Shown piece by piece: positions 1 to 9,205 of a stretch of 64,000 bases of DNA. The notes below the pieces were generated by a model, which saw only the letters and a program-made list of their open reading frames with translations, was not told where the DNA came from and searched no databases. Source of the DNA: CAZXYS01 sp964645005 (GTDB lineage Bacteria; Bacteroidota; Ignavibacteria; Kapaibacteriales; UBA2268); assembly GCA_964645005.1 (NCBI GenBank), contig CAZXYS010000020.1, positions 1 through 64,000 on the forward strand. The letters are read 5' to 3'. How positions within the stretch are numbered: position 1 is the stretch's first letter; the number at the start of each line of letters is the position of its first letter. The position numbers were made by a program, and so were the translations under genes.

Positions 1-35
1 TTCTAATGCAAAATATAGGGTTATCAAAAACCAAG

Positions 36-215
36 GGGTAAATAAGAATCCACCGCGCCCTCGCCACGCTAAAGCGTGGTTTCCGCTGGGCTGCAACTGC
101 GCTCGGGCACCCCTCGAAGAGGGGAATTCCGTCAGATGTAACATCTGACGGGACGTTTCGAAGCGAGTTAGCTTTTTTTGCCACAAAAGCAATTTTTGTT
201 TTGTGAATTTGGGTT
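36..215. repeat. Intergenic palindromic repeat, family C, copy 1
   Basis: A string of short inverted repeats: CCACGCT/AGCGTGG near 65-82, CCCCTC/GAGGGG near 111-124, and GTCAGATGT/ACATCTGAC near 132-150. The same order of blocks (GGGG-AATAAGA-TCCACC, then GAGGGGAAT, then CGTCAGATGT) recurs at 18601-18720, and the last part recurs near 32051-32137. No coding potential is seen in the first 290 bases. Confidence 0.6.
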
Positions 216-232
216 AAATTATGATGATAGAC

Positions 233-262
233 ACAAAAAACGCACCCTCAGGTGCGTTTTAA
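233..262 (-). terminator. Rho-independent terminator of rpmG
   Basis: The perfect 8-bp stem AACGCACC/GGTGCGTT (239-246 with 251-258) has a 4-base loop. Read on the minus strand it is followed by a run of T. It lies about 30 bp beyond the rpmG stop codon. Confidence 0.8.
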
Positions 263-290
263 AATTGATCGTATTTAATAAAGTCTCCGC

Positions 291-470
291 TTATTTAATT
301 TCCTTATGTATAGTGTGTCTTCTCAAGTAAGGATTATACTTTTTTAACTCGATCCTGTCGGGGGTATTTCTTTTGTTTTTGGTAGTTGAATATCTGGAAG
401 CCGGTTTGCCCTCTTTCTTGGCTTCCGTACATTCCAGCGTTATTATTACCCTTGCTTCTTTCTTTGCCAT
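291..470 (-). CDS. rpmG: 50S ribosomal protein L33
   Basis: A 59-residue basic protein starting MAKKEARVIITLECTEAKK and ending in the RRHTIHKEIK tail typical of L33, a small structural protein of the large ribosomal subunit. The length is normal for the family. The middle contains the conserved RYSTTKNKRNTPDRIELKKY-type stretch. The N-terminal part has a single Cys (ECTE) instead of the two CxxC pairs of zinc-binding L33, so this is the zinc-independent (C-minus) type. The ATG at 470 is the only sensible start, and a terminator follows directly. The gene is too short for a 60-codon ORF cut-off. Confidence 0.95.
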   Translation of the reverse strand: MAKKEARVIITLECTEAKKEGKPASRYSTTKNKRNTPDRIELKKYNPYLRRHTIHKEIK

Positions 471-634
471 TTTAAATTCTCCATTCTTTCTGCTAAATTT
501 AACTACAAAAATAAATAATTTTTAAATGATTTTCAATTTTTTTAGAATGTAAACATAACGTATTTTAAAATTTTTCATTGCTAATTAAATTTATTACAGA
601 AGTAATTTATTAAAATTAAAAATAACAAAATAAA

Positions 635-1948
635 ATGTTGGATCCGTATATCATAATAATTTCTGCGAGTGTATTGATAGCATTATCGTATGTTTTCGAT
701 AAATTCTCCAAAATTGTGAAGGTACCCTCGGTTCTCTTTTTGATCTTTACCGGAATAATTGTTCATTATACTTTTGGTGATTTAGTCCGGGAGTATGAAG
801 CAACAATTATGACTCTTCTGGAATTGTTTGGCATCATTGGATTGATAATGATAGTGCTTGAAGCTGCAGTTGACCTGAAGTTGTCGCGTGAGAAAACCGG
901 ATTGATAGGAAAATCACTTGGGATGGCGTTACTGGTATTGATCATTACTTCCGTGGGCATTGCATATATTCTAAAACTTACCCTTAATGAAGGATTTTTC
1001 AACAGCCTTGTTTATGCAATACCTCTTTCGGTTGTTAGCAGTGCAGTGCTAATACCCAGCGTGCACTCACTGACTCAGCAAAAGAAGGAATTTATGATAT
1101 ATGAATCAACATTCTCGGATATAGCAGGTATAATGTTTTTCAATTATGTGGTAATTCAGTCGGGAAGGTTTTTCTCTCTTCCAGGATTGGGATCTCTTTT
1201 ACTAACCATAGTTGTATCTATTGTTGTATCATATTTACTCGTGTTCTTTTTCAGTAAGCTTAGAACCGGAGCCAAGATATTCTTAATGATCGCAATTCTG
1301 GCGCTATTATATTCAATCGGGAAGCAGCTGCATCTGTCATCGCTGCTGATAATTCTGATCTTTGGTTTAGTGCTTAACAATTCCAAACTTTTTTTTCGCG
1401 GGAAACTTGCCAATAGCGTAAATTTTTACACAATTGATGACATCAGTATAGATTTCAGGATAATTACTTCGGAAAGCGCATTTGTAGTAAGAACCTTCTT
1501 TTTTGTTGTATTTGGTATGTCCATAGATCTTTCCGTATTGCTTGATCTACGGGTTGTAGGCATAGGTACTTCAGTGGTTCTGTTCTTATATCTTGTCAGA
1601 TATGTCAATTTCAAGCTTTTGTTGAAAACTAATGCTTTCCCTGAGATATTTTTAGCACCCCGCGGATTGATAACGATCCTGTTATTCTATTCAATACCGG
1701 CAGCTTACATGATCCAGGATTTTAGCATAGGCATATTGTTCTTTGTTATACTGGCAACCAGTGTGGTAATGTCTGCAGCATTGATAATGACTCGTGAAAA
1801 AGAACTGGAGGATCTCACACACAGAGAATTTGACGGAATAAATCCTTTCGACCCGGTAGGTCCTTTCTGCGAAATCGATGATAGCTGCCAACCTGGGAAT
1901 GAACTAAAATATATCGAAAACATAAAGGAATGGCAGAAGAGGGAATAG
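635..1948 (+). CDS. Cation/proton antiporter (monovalent cation:H+ antiporter type)
   Basis: An integral inner-membrane protein of 437 residues with about 11-12 hydrophobic segments covering residues 1-390 and a short hydrophilic tail. It probably exchanges Na+ or K+ for H+. The segment ESTFSDIAGIMFF (about residues 158-170) matches the E-x(4)-D pattern in the ion-binding helix of CPA-type antiporters, and APRGLITILLFY (about 343-354) resembles the later conserved helix. No TrkA-N or universal-stress domain is attached. The ATG at 635 has no clear Shine-Dalgarno sequence, as in many Bacteroidota genes. Cation specificity cannot be read from the sequence. Confidence 0.8.
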   Translation: MLDPYIIIISASVLIALSYVFDKFSKIVKVPSVLFLIFTGIIVHYTFGDLVREYEATIMTLLELFGIIGLIMIVLEAAVDLKLSREKTGLIGKSLGMALLVLIITSVGIAYILKLTLNEGFFNSLVYAIPLSVVSSAVLIPSVHSLTQQKKEFMIYESTFSDIAGIMFFNYVVIQSGRFFSLPGLGSLLLTIVVSIVVSYLLVFFFSKLRTGAKIFLMIAILALLYSIGKQLHLSSLLIILIFGLVLNNSKLFFRGKLANSVNFYTIDDISIDFRIITSESAFVVRTFFFVVFGMSIDLSVLLDLRVVGIGTSVVLFLYLVRYVNFKLLLKTNAFPEIFLAPRGLITILLFYSIPAAYMIQDFSIGILFFVILATSVVMSAALIMTREKELEDLTHREFDGINPFDPVGPFCEIDDSCQPGNELKYIENIKEWQKRE

Positions 1949-2010
1949 CTTGTGTATTTATTTGTAATAAGAATTAGGGGTACGAAACATCGCACCCCTA
2001 AAAATATAAC

Positions 2011-5000
2011 TCATTGCTTCTTTATAAATGATTTCTTTATGTCAAATTCATCACTTACTATTCTAAGATAATATGCCCCCGGCGCATAGTTTGTCAGGTC
2101 TATTTCTCTTTCGTACAGATTGCTGATAAAGATATTCTCTTCCAGCATCATTCGACCGTTTAAATCAAATAATTGCAGGGCGGCATCACCTATCTTATAA
2201 TCGACTCTTATATTCAATAGATCAGTGGCGGGATTCGGATGTACATCGACCAGATATTCCGTATTTTTCTCCTGCACATGAGTTATATCACCCAGATTGA
2301 AAGAATAAAACATACCTCTGCCGAAGTCAGGATCAAATTCCTTAAGGAGTTTATCATTAGCGTCGGTGATACGCAGATAGCCATTGCCCTGATCGGGATA
2401 TGCCCAGTAGGACAAGCCGAGATTATTTACATCGACCACTTCCATAGTGTAGCAGCCATCCGTAAGTTCCAGCTTTTCTTTATACAAGGTTTGATTTGAG
2501 AGATTAGTCCTGCTGATGACTTCATTGCCGGTAATATCTTTCACAACTAAGCTGAAATCCCCGGCTCTCCTGTTAGTTTGCAGGTGAATGGTGATCTTTT
2601 GCTCATAAAGATCGGGCATATCAAATTCCCGCGATAAAATATTATTATCAGCGTATATGTCCTGTGTATTATTCGGATCGCTTACTTCAACGGTAAAGAT
2701 ATGCCGTTCATCACCAACCCAGAACTCACTACCCGGTATCGGAAGATCAATGCTTATACTTTCCATAGGTTTAATTTTGGCTTTTTGACCGGGACCGATA
2801 TCGCCTGTCCAGTGATAAGTCTCCATATCATTGCCGGAGACGCCGTATTTGAATTTAAGCGTTGTGATCGTATCCTTTCCATTATTGCGGACAATGACTT
2901 TTGGATTTGAGCAGATAGGGTTCTTCCGAGAGTAGTATTCCCAGTTATTCGGCGCTTTAATGTCATAAACTTCTACATCCATGTCAAAATTCGGCTCGGA
3001 ATAATGGAAGAGCTGCATTGCAATATGATAGCTGCCGTTACCCATCCCCTGGTTATCAGATGGAACCGGTGTGATGCCATAATCGAGAGTAACGGAATTG
3101 CCTTTCACATGATCAGTTATCTCAAAATCATAATCTCTGACGACATCGCCCGGACACCAGCCTTCTCTTGCGCCGGGCCAGGTGCCGCCCTGAGGATAGA
3201 CAGGATTCAGCGCGCATTCCGTATAAAGAAAGATTTTCCACTTCGCGACCTGTTGATCATTTACATACAGAAAATGATCATTGTCCTTCCACTCGCAGCA
3301 GTGAGGAAAGTTACCGTCATCGCTGTGATGCCCGTGGCCGGTCAAGCGTGTTTTCACCTTGAATTGGCTGGCTTCGTGATGCAGCGGTAGAGTTTTTGCC
3401 GAGAGGTCTTGATCGCTGTCCAGATTTTTATATTTATAGGAGTTTTTCGGACCCCAGATACGATCAATTTTTTTAACTGTTCTCGGTGGTGTTCCTTTGA
3501 TAAATACGAATTTTACATCCAATAACTCTTGTTGATTACCTGCCGACATCTCTACTTTACCTTTAAGAAGCGGCGCATAATCAGTAACGTCATATCTCCA
3601 GGTAAATCCGTCAGGACCAAGATCAAGATTAATCCCATAAGGTGTTATGAATCTGCCTGTTTCATAAGTTTCCTTGACATCTGTCGGTTCACTCCAATAT
3701 TGGATTGAATCATTAACAATGGTCTCAGCAGGCTCGACAAAATTAGAGTCAATCTTATTGCCGTCAGGACCATAAGTAAATTCATAGCCTGATTTCCAGG
3801 CATAAGATATATTCTTCCTGACAGCCATGTGATCGCCAGCTTCAAATTCCTCAATGGACACCGGTGGATTTGCAATTTTTGTCTCAACCTTTGACGTATC
3901 CAAATGACTTTCATATTCTCCCGAATAGAATGTCATTTCCGGAGTAATTTTTTTTATTTTCTTGTCACCTGTTATCTTTGTCGGTGATATCTCATTCCAT
4001 TGCGGTGTGCCCACCAAGATCCCATCACGACCGTTACCTGATTGATCCGTTAGCACAGTCCCCGAATTTTCATTAAAGTCATAATATGCTAATAAATTTT
4101 CAAAAACGGGATGATCGTTATCCGGCGCTTTGTCCATCCAATTCTTGATCGTTTCTTCATCTAAAGCCGAACTCCAGATCCTGACATTGTCTATTCCGCC
4201 TTTTAAAGACCAATTATCATTATCCAAACCGGTTATTGTGAAAGGTAAATCTGACATAGGAGTGTTATCGGGAATGGGTGCGCTGAAAAGCATTTTTTCT
4301 TGATTGCCGTTAATATAGAGCTTTAGTCTGTCTTCACTATTTTCGGCAGCGCCATTGTATACCATCGCGATATGAGTCCATTCATTTGGGTCAACGGCTC
4401 CTTTTGCGAAGCCGTATGTATTTTCGGGATTTCTTATGAAGCTGCGTATTTCACCGTTACCGCCGCATCTTATCGCTATATCAGAACCGACACCCATTAT
4501 CTTATTATTGTTCTGCCAATTATTAATATTAATCCAGCTTTCCATAGTGAAGGAATCGGTATCTTCGATTTCATCAAAGCTGCCGCAATCCACATAATCA
4601 TTTGTTCCGTCAAAATCGAGATAACTGTCAGACTTAGCTGAACTCAACAGATTGCCTGAATCAACCGCAGAAAGCAATACTGTTGCTGACGGATCCGTGT
4701 TATGAAAACTTATATCGACTATAAGATTCAGAAAGTTCGCCCAGTTGACCGGTTCGATGAAATTGAAAGTGACTTCGCCTGCTTCATCAACTTTTAAATT
4801 GTTCTTATAGACAACGGGCAGTTCGGAGTTATCGAATTTAACGTCATCAGTTGAACCGCCGCTTTTCATTCGAATGGTAAAATCCTCCAATTCATAGCCG
4901 CCGTTCAGGAAATTTAGCTTTAATCGGTTAATATCGCCGCTTTTCATCCCAATATTTTTAAGATCATCCTTGCTTATAACAATTTGAATTCGGATATTTT

Positions 5001-5475
5001 TTCCGGTCAATTCGAGTTGATCGCCGCCCTCATTAAGAATATATTCCTCTTCGGAAAACGTATTGTCAATTATACTTGTTATTAAATTCTTGCTATAAGT
5101 AGTATAAGTAGTATCATTTGTAATTTTGATCGTATCGGGCTGACTATTACCGATTTTGTAGAGGGGATGTGTAATCAGGTTGGAATCTTTTTCACCTGTT
5201 TTGTGATATACTCTGTTATATGTCAGGTAATCCCATTCGCCGCAGCGAAATCTGTCCCGCTGGGTATTATCATCACATTTCAATGTATAATACATCCATA
5301 TCTTTCTGTAGGTATCATCATTGTCAGGGAATTCAAATGTTGCATTTCGCAGCGTAATATAATCAAAAGTGAATGTCTGAACGACAATTGAATCCTGAGC
5401 ATTGACAGATTTGATTGAAATAGAAATGATAATAAAAAATATGAATGAGGCTAATAATTTTGTAATATTTTTCAT
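2011..5475 (-). CDS. Secreted PNGase-F-like protein with inserted LamG domain and T9SS sorting domain
   Basis: 1154 residues with an N-terminal signal peptide ending at about VNA-QD (residues 26-27). Residues about 30-270 look like the first jelly-roll of peptide-N-glycosidase F (YRKIWMYYTLKCDD, RCGEWDYLTYNRVY). Residues about 284-488 form a LamG/concanavalin-like domain (YLDFDGTNDYVDCG, LLAYYDFNENSGT). Residues about 640-850 continue the PNGase F fold (GHGHHSDDGNFPHCCEW, REGWCPGD, GSYHIAMQLFHYS). The last 80 residues (VHPNPATDLLNIRV, NYAPGAYYLRI) are a type A T9SS sorting domain. PNGase F releases N-glycans from glycoproteins; whether the catalytic residues are intact here is not established. 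The gene stands alone between divergent or convergent neighbours. Confidence 0.75.
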   Translation of the reverse strand: MKNITKLLASFIFFIIISISIKSVNAQDSIVVQTFTFDYITLRNATFEFPDNDDTYRKIWMYYTLKCDDNTQRDRFRCGEWDYLTYNRVYHKTGEKDSNLITHPLYKIGNSQPDTIKITNDTTYTTYSKNLITSIIDNTFSEEEYILNEGGDQLELTGKNIRIQIVISKDDLKNIGMKSGDINRLKLNFLNGGYELEDFTIRMKSGGSTDDVKFDNSELPVVYKNNLKVDEAGEVTFNFIEPVNWANFLNLIVDISFHNTDPSATVLLSAVDSGNLLSSAKSDSYLDFDGTNDYVDCGSFDEIEDTDSFTMESWININNWQNNNKIMGVGSDIAIRCGGNGEIRSFIRNPENTYGFAKGAVDPNEWTHIAMVYNGAAENSEDRLKLYINGNQEKMLFSAPIPDNTPMSDLPFTITGLDNDNWSLKGGIDNVRIWSSALDEETIKNWMDKAPDNDHPVFENLLAYYDFNENSGTVLTDQSGNGRDGILVGTPQWNEISPTKITGDKKIKKITPEMTFYSGEYESHLDTSKVETKIANPPVSIEEFEAGDHMAVRKNISYAWKSGYEFTYGPDGNKIDSNFVEPAETIVNDSIQYWSEPTDVKETYETGRFITPYGINLDLGPDGFTWRYDVTDYAPLLKGKVEMSAGNQQELLDVKFVFIKGTPPRTVKKIDRIWGPKNSYKYKNLDSDQDLSAKTLPLHHEASQFKVKTRLTGHGHHSDDGNFPHCCEWKDNDHFLYVNDQQVAKWKIFLYTECALNPVYPQGGTWPGAREGWCPGDVVRDYDFEITDHVKGNSVTLDYGITPVPSDNQGMGNGSYHIAMQLFHYSEPNFDMDVEVYDIKAPNNWEYYSRKNPICSNPKVIVRNNGKDTITTLKFKYGVSGNDMETYHWTGDIGPGQKAKIKPMESISIDLPIPGSEFWVGDERHIFTVEVSDPNNTQDIYADNNILSREFDMPDLYEQKITIHLQTNRRAGDFSLVVKDITGNEVISRTNLSNQTLYKEKLELTDGCYTMEVVDVNNLGLSYWAYPDQGNGYLRITDANDKLLKEFDPDFGRGMFYSFNLGDITHVQEKNTEYLVDVHPNPATDLLNIRVDYKIGDAALQLFDLNGRMMLEENIFISNLYEREIDLTNYAPGAYYLRIVSDEFDIKKSFIKKQ

Positions 5476-5566
5476 ATATTTATCCTTGAAATGATATTGA
5501 ACTTAACTAATTTAAACAATCAAGATAATAACAAATAACATATTATAAAAATAAAATCAATTTTAT

Positions 5567-6823
5567 ATGACTCCCAGAGAAATTTTAAATAAAAGTCTTA
5601 ATCATGAGGAAACATCAAGGATTCCAATCGACTCCGGTTCCACTGCCGTAACCGGAATGCATGTCAGTTGTGTTGCTGCGTTGAGAGAATATTATGGGTT
5701 GGAGAAAATTCCGGTTAAAGTGATCGATCCATACCAGATGCTCGGGGAGGTCGATGAAGAATTAGTTGATTTGCTGGGAATTGACACTGTCGGCGTAAGA
5801 CCGCGCAACACCATGTTCGGCTTCCCTAACGATCACTGGAAAGAGTGGCGGATGCCTGACGGGCTTGTAGTTCGTGTTGGTGAAAAATTCAACACAACAG
5901 TTGACAACAATGGCGATATTCTTATCTATCCGGAAGGTGATACATCCGCACCTCCCAGCGCAAAAATGCCTTCCAACGGCTATTTCTTTGATACTATTAT
6001 GCGGCAGGAGCCTGTCGATGACGCAAATCTGAAAGTGGAGGACAACCTCGAGGAATTCTCTGATATTTCAGTTGAAGAACTGTCTCACTACGAAAAGGAG
6101 GTTGAAAAAGCCTCAAAATCAGGCAGAGCTGTGGTGGCATCTTTCTCTGGGACAGCTTTTGGAGACATAGCGATCGTACCTGCTCCTTTCCTGAAATACC
6201 CCAAAGGCATACGAGACATTGAAGAATGGTACATTTCAACAGTTATGCGGCAGGATTTTATTCATAAGATCTTTACCGGGCAATGTAAAATTGCCCTGAG
6301 AAATCTTGAAAAAATTTATCAAAGAGTTGGCGATAACATAGACGTAGTATTGACCTGTGGCACGGATTTCGGCACGCAGGATTCGGCATTCTGCTCCGTA
6401 GATACTTTTAGGGAACTTTACATGCCTTACTGCATGCAATTGAACAACTGGATACATGAGAACACGAACTGGATGACTATGAAGCACTCCTGTGGCGGGG
6501 TAGAGCAATTCATAAATTCATTTATCGAATCAGGATTCGATATTCTTACACCTGTACAATGTTCTGCTGCAGGCATGGAGTCCGAACACCTGAAAAAGAC
6601 TTACGGCGATAGAATGGTCTTCTGGGGCGGGGGAGTGGACACGCAGAAAACACTTCCCTTCGGAACGAAGCAGGATGTGATCGATGAGGTTCGCAGCCGC
6701 TGCGAGATCTTTTCGAAAAACGGGGGCTTCGTATTCAACACCATACACAATATTCAGGCGAGGACGCCTGTAGAGAATATCGTGGCAATGTTCGACACTG
6801 TAAGAGAGTTCAACAATGATTAA
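5567..6823 (+). CDS. Uroporphyrinogen decarboxylase-family (MtaA-like) corrinoid methyltransferase
   Basis: 418 residues of the URO-D superfamily (TIM barrel), the branch that moves methyl groups to or from corrinoid proteins rather than the haem enzyme HemE. Visible features are the start TPREILNKSLNHEETSRIPID, the metal-site-like KHSCGGVEQFI (about residues 306-316), and WGGGVDTQKTLPFGTKQDV followed by GGFVFNTIHNIQ near the end, all typical of this branch. It starts a tight four-gene run with a corrinoid protein 16 bp downstream, a homocysteine methyltransferase and a methionine-synthase activation-like protein. It probably loads the corrinoid protein from an unknown methyl donor. No strong ribosome binding site precedes the ATG. 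Confidence 0.8.
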   Translation: MTPREILNKSLNHEETSRIPIDSGSTAVTGMHVSCVAALREYYGLEKIPVKVIDPYQMLGEVDEELVDLLGIDTVGVRPRNTMFGFPNDHWKEWRMPDGLVVRVGEKFNTTVDNNGDILIYPEGDTSAPPSAKMPSNGYFFDTIMRQEPVDDANLKVEDNLEEFSDISVEELSHYEKEVEKASKSGRAVVASFSGTAFGDIAIVPAPFLKYPKGIRDIEEWYISTVMRQDFIHKIFTGQCKIALRNLEKIYQRVGDNIDVVLTCGTDFGTQDSAFCSVDTFRELYMPYCMQLNNWIHENTNWMTMKHSCGGVEQFINSFIESGFDILTPVQCSAAGMESEHLKKTYGDRMVFWGGGVDTQKTLPFGTKQDVIDEVRSRCEIFSKNGGFVFNTIHNIQARTPVENIVAMFDTVREFNND

Positions 6824-6839
6824 ATTTATTTGACTAATT

Positions 6840-7511
6840 ATGAATGATATTCTACTAAAAATAGCGAAAGCAGTTGAATTTGGCAAAGTAAACAAATCTA
6901 CTCCATATCCGCCATCGATGAAAGATCAGGATGGAGTTGACGAACTTGTGAAAGCAGCCCTGGAAGAAGGTATTTCGGCAGAGAATATCCTTTCCGACAC
7001 TCTAATATTTGGAATGAAAAATATAGGGGTGAAATTCCGCGAGAATAAAGTCTTCGTACCGGAAGTACTGATGGCTGCACGTGCAATGACTGCCGGCATG
7101 AACCACCTGCGCCCATATTTTCAAAGTGGGGAAGTTCAGCGAAAGGGAACTTTTATAATCGGAACTGTACATGGCGATCTGCATGACATAGGCAAGAAAA
7201 TTGCAGCAATGATGATCGAAGGTGCCGGATGGGAGGTAATCGATCTTGGCGCAAATGTACCCAACGCCAATTTTATTGAGGCACTTGAAGCAAATCCCTG
7301 CAGCATTGTAGGATTATCGGCTCTTCTTACCACGACGATGGTCAACATGGATAAAGCTGTTAAAGAAATTAAGGACAAATTTCCTGGAACAACAATTATG
7401 GTTGGCGGTGCACCTGTTAATAAGAGTTTTTGTGATGAGATAGGCGCGGATTTTTATTCACCCGATCCGCATGGTGCTGTGGAATATCTTGAGAATAATT
7501 TTTCAAAATAA
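6840..7511 (+). CDS. Corrinoid (B12-binding) methyl-carrier protein
   Basis: 223 residues with the two-domain plan of MtaC/MtbC and of the MetH cobalamin module. A helical cap (about residues 30-95, KVFVPEVLMAARAMTAG) is followed by a Rossmann B12-binding domain. The lower-axial-ligand motif D-x-H-x-x-G is present as DLHDIG with His115, followed by IVGLSALLTTTM and MVGGAPV, the other two B12-site loops. It carries the methyl group on cobalt between the upstream URO-D-type enzyme and the downstream homocysteine methyltransferase. Spacing to its neighbours is 16 and 10 bp, so the genes are almost certainly co-transcribed. Confidence 0.9.
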   Translation: MNDILLKIAKAVEFGKVNKSTPYPPSMKDQDGVDELVKAALEEGISAENILSDTLIFGMKNIGVKFRENKVFVPEVLMAARAMTAGMNHLRPYFQSGEVQRKGTFIIGTVHGDLHDIGKKIAAMMIEGAGWEVIDLGANVPNANFIEALEANPCSIVGLSALLTTTMVNMDKAVKEIKDKFPGTTIMVGGAPVNKSFCDEIGADFYSPDPHGAVEYLENNFSK

Positions 7512-7521
7512 AAATTGGACT

Positions 7522-8403
7522 ATGAAATTATCGGAAAAAATACAAGAAGGCAAAATTCTGATATCAGACGGAGCATGGGGAACCATGCTGCAGAAAAAAG
7601 GTCTTGATCCTGAGAAATGCGCAGAAGAATGGAATATCACACACAGGGATAAAGTGCTTGAATTAGCCTGGGAATACATTTCTGCCGGCGCAGACATAAT
7701 AAAAACGAACAGCTTCGGAGCAAACCGATGCAAACTTGAAAATTACGGATTGCAGGAGAAAGTCTATGAAATAAATGGCGTTGCAGCGCAAATATCCCGA
7801 GAAGCTGCCGGAGCTGATATTTTCGTATTAGGTTCCATCGGACCTACTGGTAAAATTCTCATGACACAAGAAATCTCAGAAACTGAAATGTATAACGCTT
7901 TCAAAGAACAAGCTCAAGCACTTGAAGAAGGCGGAGCAAATGCCATTTTGATCGAAACTATGTATGATCTCTCGGAAGCTTTGCTGGCTGTTCAAGCAGC
8001 TAAGGATAATACTGATCCGGAAGTAATCTGTACGATGACCTTCGATAGCGCTTTTGGAGGCGATTATTTCAATATGATGGGGGTAATTCCTGAGGCTTTT
8101 GCTATGACTCTGGTCGATGCTGAGGTAGATATGATAGGTTCCAATTGCGGGAAGGGTATTGCCGATATGGTTGAAATTGCCCGAAAGATACGATCAAAGG
8201 CGAAGAATATCCCTCTGGTTATCCACGCAAACGCAGGTATACCTGTCTACAAGGAAGGGAAAATAATATATCCGGAATCGCCTGAATACATGGCTTCTTT
8301 TATTCCTGATCTTATTGATGCCGGTGTTAATATTTTCGGTGGCTGCTGCGGGACTACACCGGAGCATATAAGAGAATTTGCCAGGAAGGTTCATGACAGA
8401 TGA
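7522..8403 (+). CDS. Homocysteine S-methyltransferase (MetH N-terminal-like)
   Basis: 293 residues from the ATG at 7522; an earlier in-frame GTG at 7471 would run into the corrinoid gene and is rejected. The fold is the zinc-dependent homocysteine-binding barrel of MetH/BHMT: SDGAWGTMLQ at the start, and the zinc ligands Cys209 (GSNCGKG) and Cys275/Cys276 (GGCCGTT). It should transfer methyl from the corrinoid protein to homocysteine to make methionine. The folate-binding, B12 and activation domains of full MetH are absent from this chain, but B12 and activation functions are supplied by adjacent genes. The stop overlaps the next start (ATGA at 8400-8403). Confidence 0.88.
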   Translation: MKLSEKIQEGKILISDGAWGTMLQKKGLDPEKCAEEWNITHRDKVLELAWEYISAGADIIKTNSFGANRCKLENYGLQEKVYEINGVAAQISREAAGADIFVLGSIGPTGKILMTQEISETEMYNAFKEQAQALEEGGANAILIETMYDLSEALLAVQAAKDNTDPEVICTMTFDSAFGGDYFNMMGVIPEAFAMTLVDAEVDMIGSNCGKGIADMVEIARKIRSKAKNIPLVIHANAGIPVYKEGKIIYPESPEYMASFIPDLIDAGVNIFGGCCGTTPEHIREFARKVHDR

Positions 8404-9101
8404 CAATCTTCGAAAAAAAAATCGAAAAATATGATATAACTTTCGATGAAATCGGATTGGATAAGAGCAGAATAATCCGAATCCTGGGTTATGATCGGGG
8501 AAAAGAGCCGGAACCTATACCGGGTATCATCGAAAAATTGCTTGAAACTGCTGCCGAGAAATGCGCTTGCTGCGGCGGTTTTTCATTTTGTGATAAAATT
8601 GAAACGATAGGGACAAGAAGCATTATTGTTGACGGCACTGGATTCAATACCGGCAAAATCGTTGCGCCACGCCTCAGAAAAGCAGATCACGCCGCTTTTT
8701 TCATCTGTACAATCGGAAATGAAATTGATGAGTACATAAATAATGCAACCGACAACAACCTGTTGCTGGAAGGCTATCTCATGGATGTCATAGCTTCCGA
8801 ACTTGTGGAATCCGCCATGGACAGACTAATGGACATACTTGAACAAAACATGGCTGAAAAAGGTCTATCAATCACCAATCGCTACAGCCCCGGCTACTGC
8901 AAATGGGATGTTTCCGAGCAAAGGAAGCTATTTCGTTTTTTCCCGGATAATTTCTGCAGTATCACATTGACTGACATGTCATTCATGAGACCGGTGAAGT
9001 CGGTCAGCGGCATCATCGGCATCGGCAAAGATGTCGAGAAACAAGAGTATATCTGTAACGAATGTGATATTGAAGATTGTATATATCGTGAGCGGTATTA
9101 A
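8400..9101 (+). CDS. Methionine-synthase activation-domain-like protein
   Basis: 233 residues resembling the stand-alone version of the vitamin-B12-dependent methionine synthase activation domain: residues about 100-200 hold FICTIGNEIDEYI and RYSPGYCKWDVSEQRKLFRF. In MetH this domain binds S-adenosylmethionine and remethylates cobalamin that has oxidised to Co(II). The C-terminal CNECDIEDCIYRERY adds a small Cys cluster seen in free-standing members, possibly a metal site. There is a 4-base overlap with the homocysteine methyltransferase gene, so the two are translationally coupled. The likely role is reactivation of the corrinoid protein encoded two genes upstream. Confidence 0.82.
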   Translation: MTIFEKKIEKYDITFDEIGLDKSRIIRILGYDRGKEPEPIPGIIEKLLETAAEKCACCGGFSFCDKIETIGTRSIIVDGTGFNTGKIVAPRLRKADHAAFFICTIGNEIDEYINNATDNNLLLEGYLMDVIASELVESAMDRLMDILEQNMAEKGLSITNRYSPGYCKWDVSEQRKLFRFFPDNFCSITLTDMSFMRPVKSVSGIIGIGKDVEKQEYICNECDIEDCIYRERY

Positions 9102-9205
9102 TTAATTATTATATCAAGATTTTTTTTATATTATTTATTTGATTATTTTTAATAAAAAAGATATATTGAAAAGCTGTAAGTCGATTTTTCATTAAGGAAA
9201 ATAAC

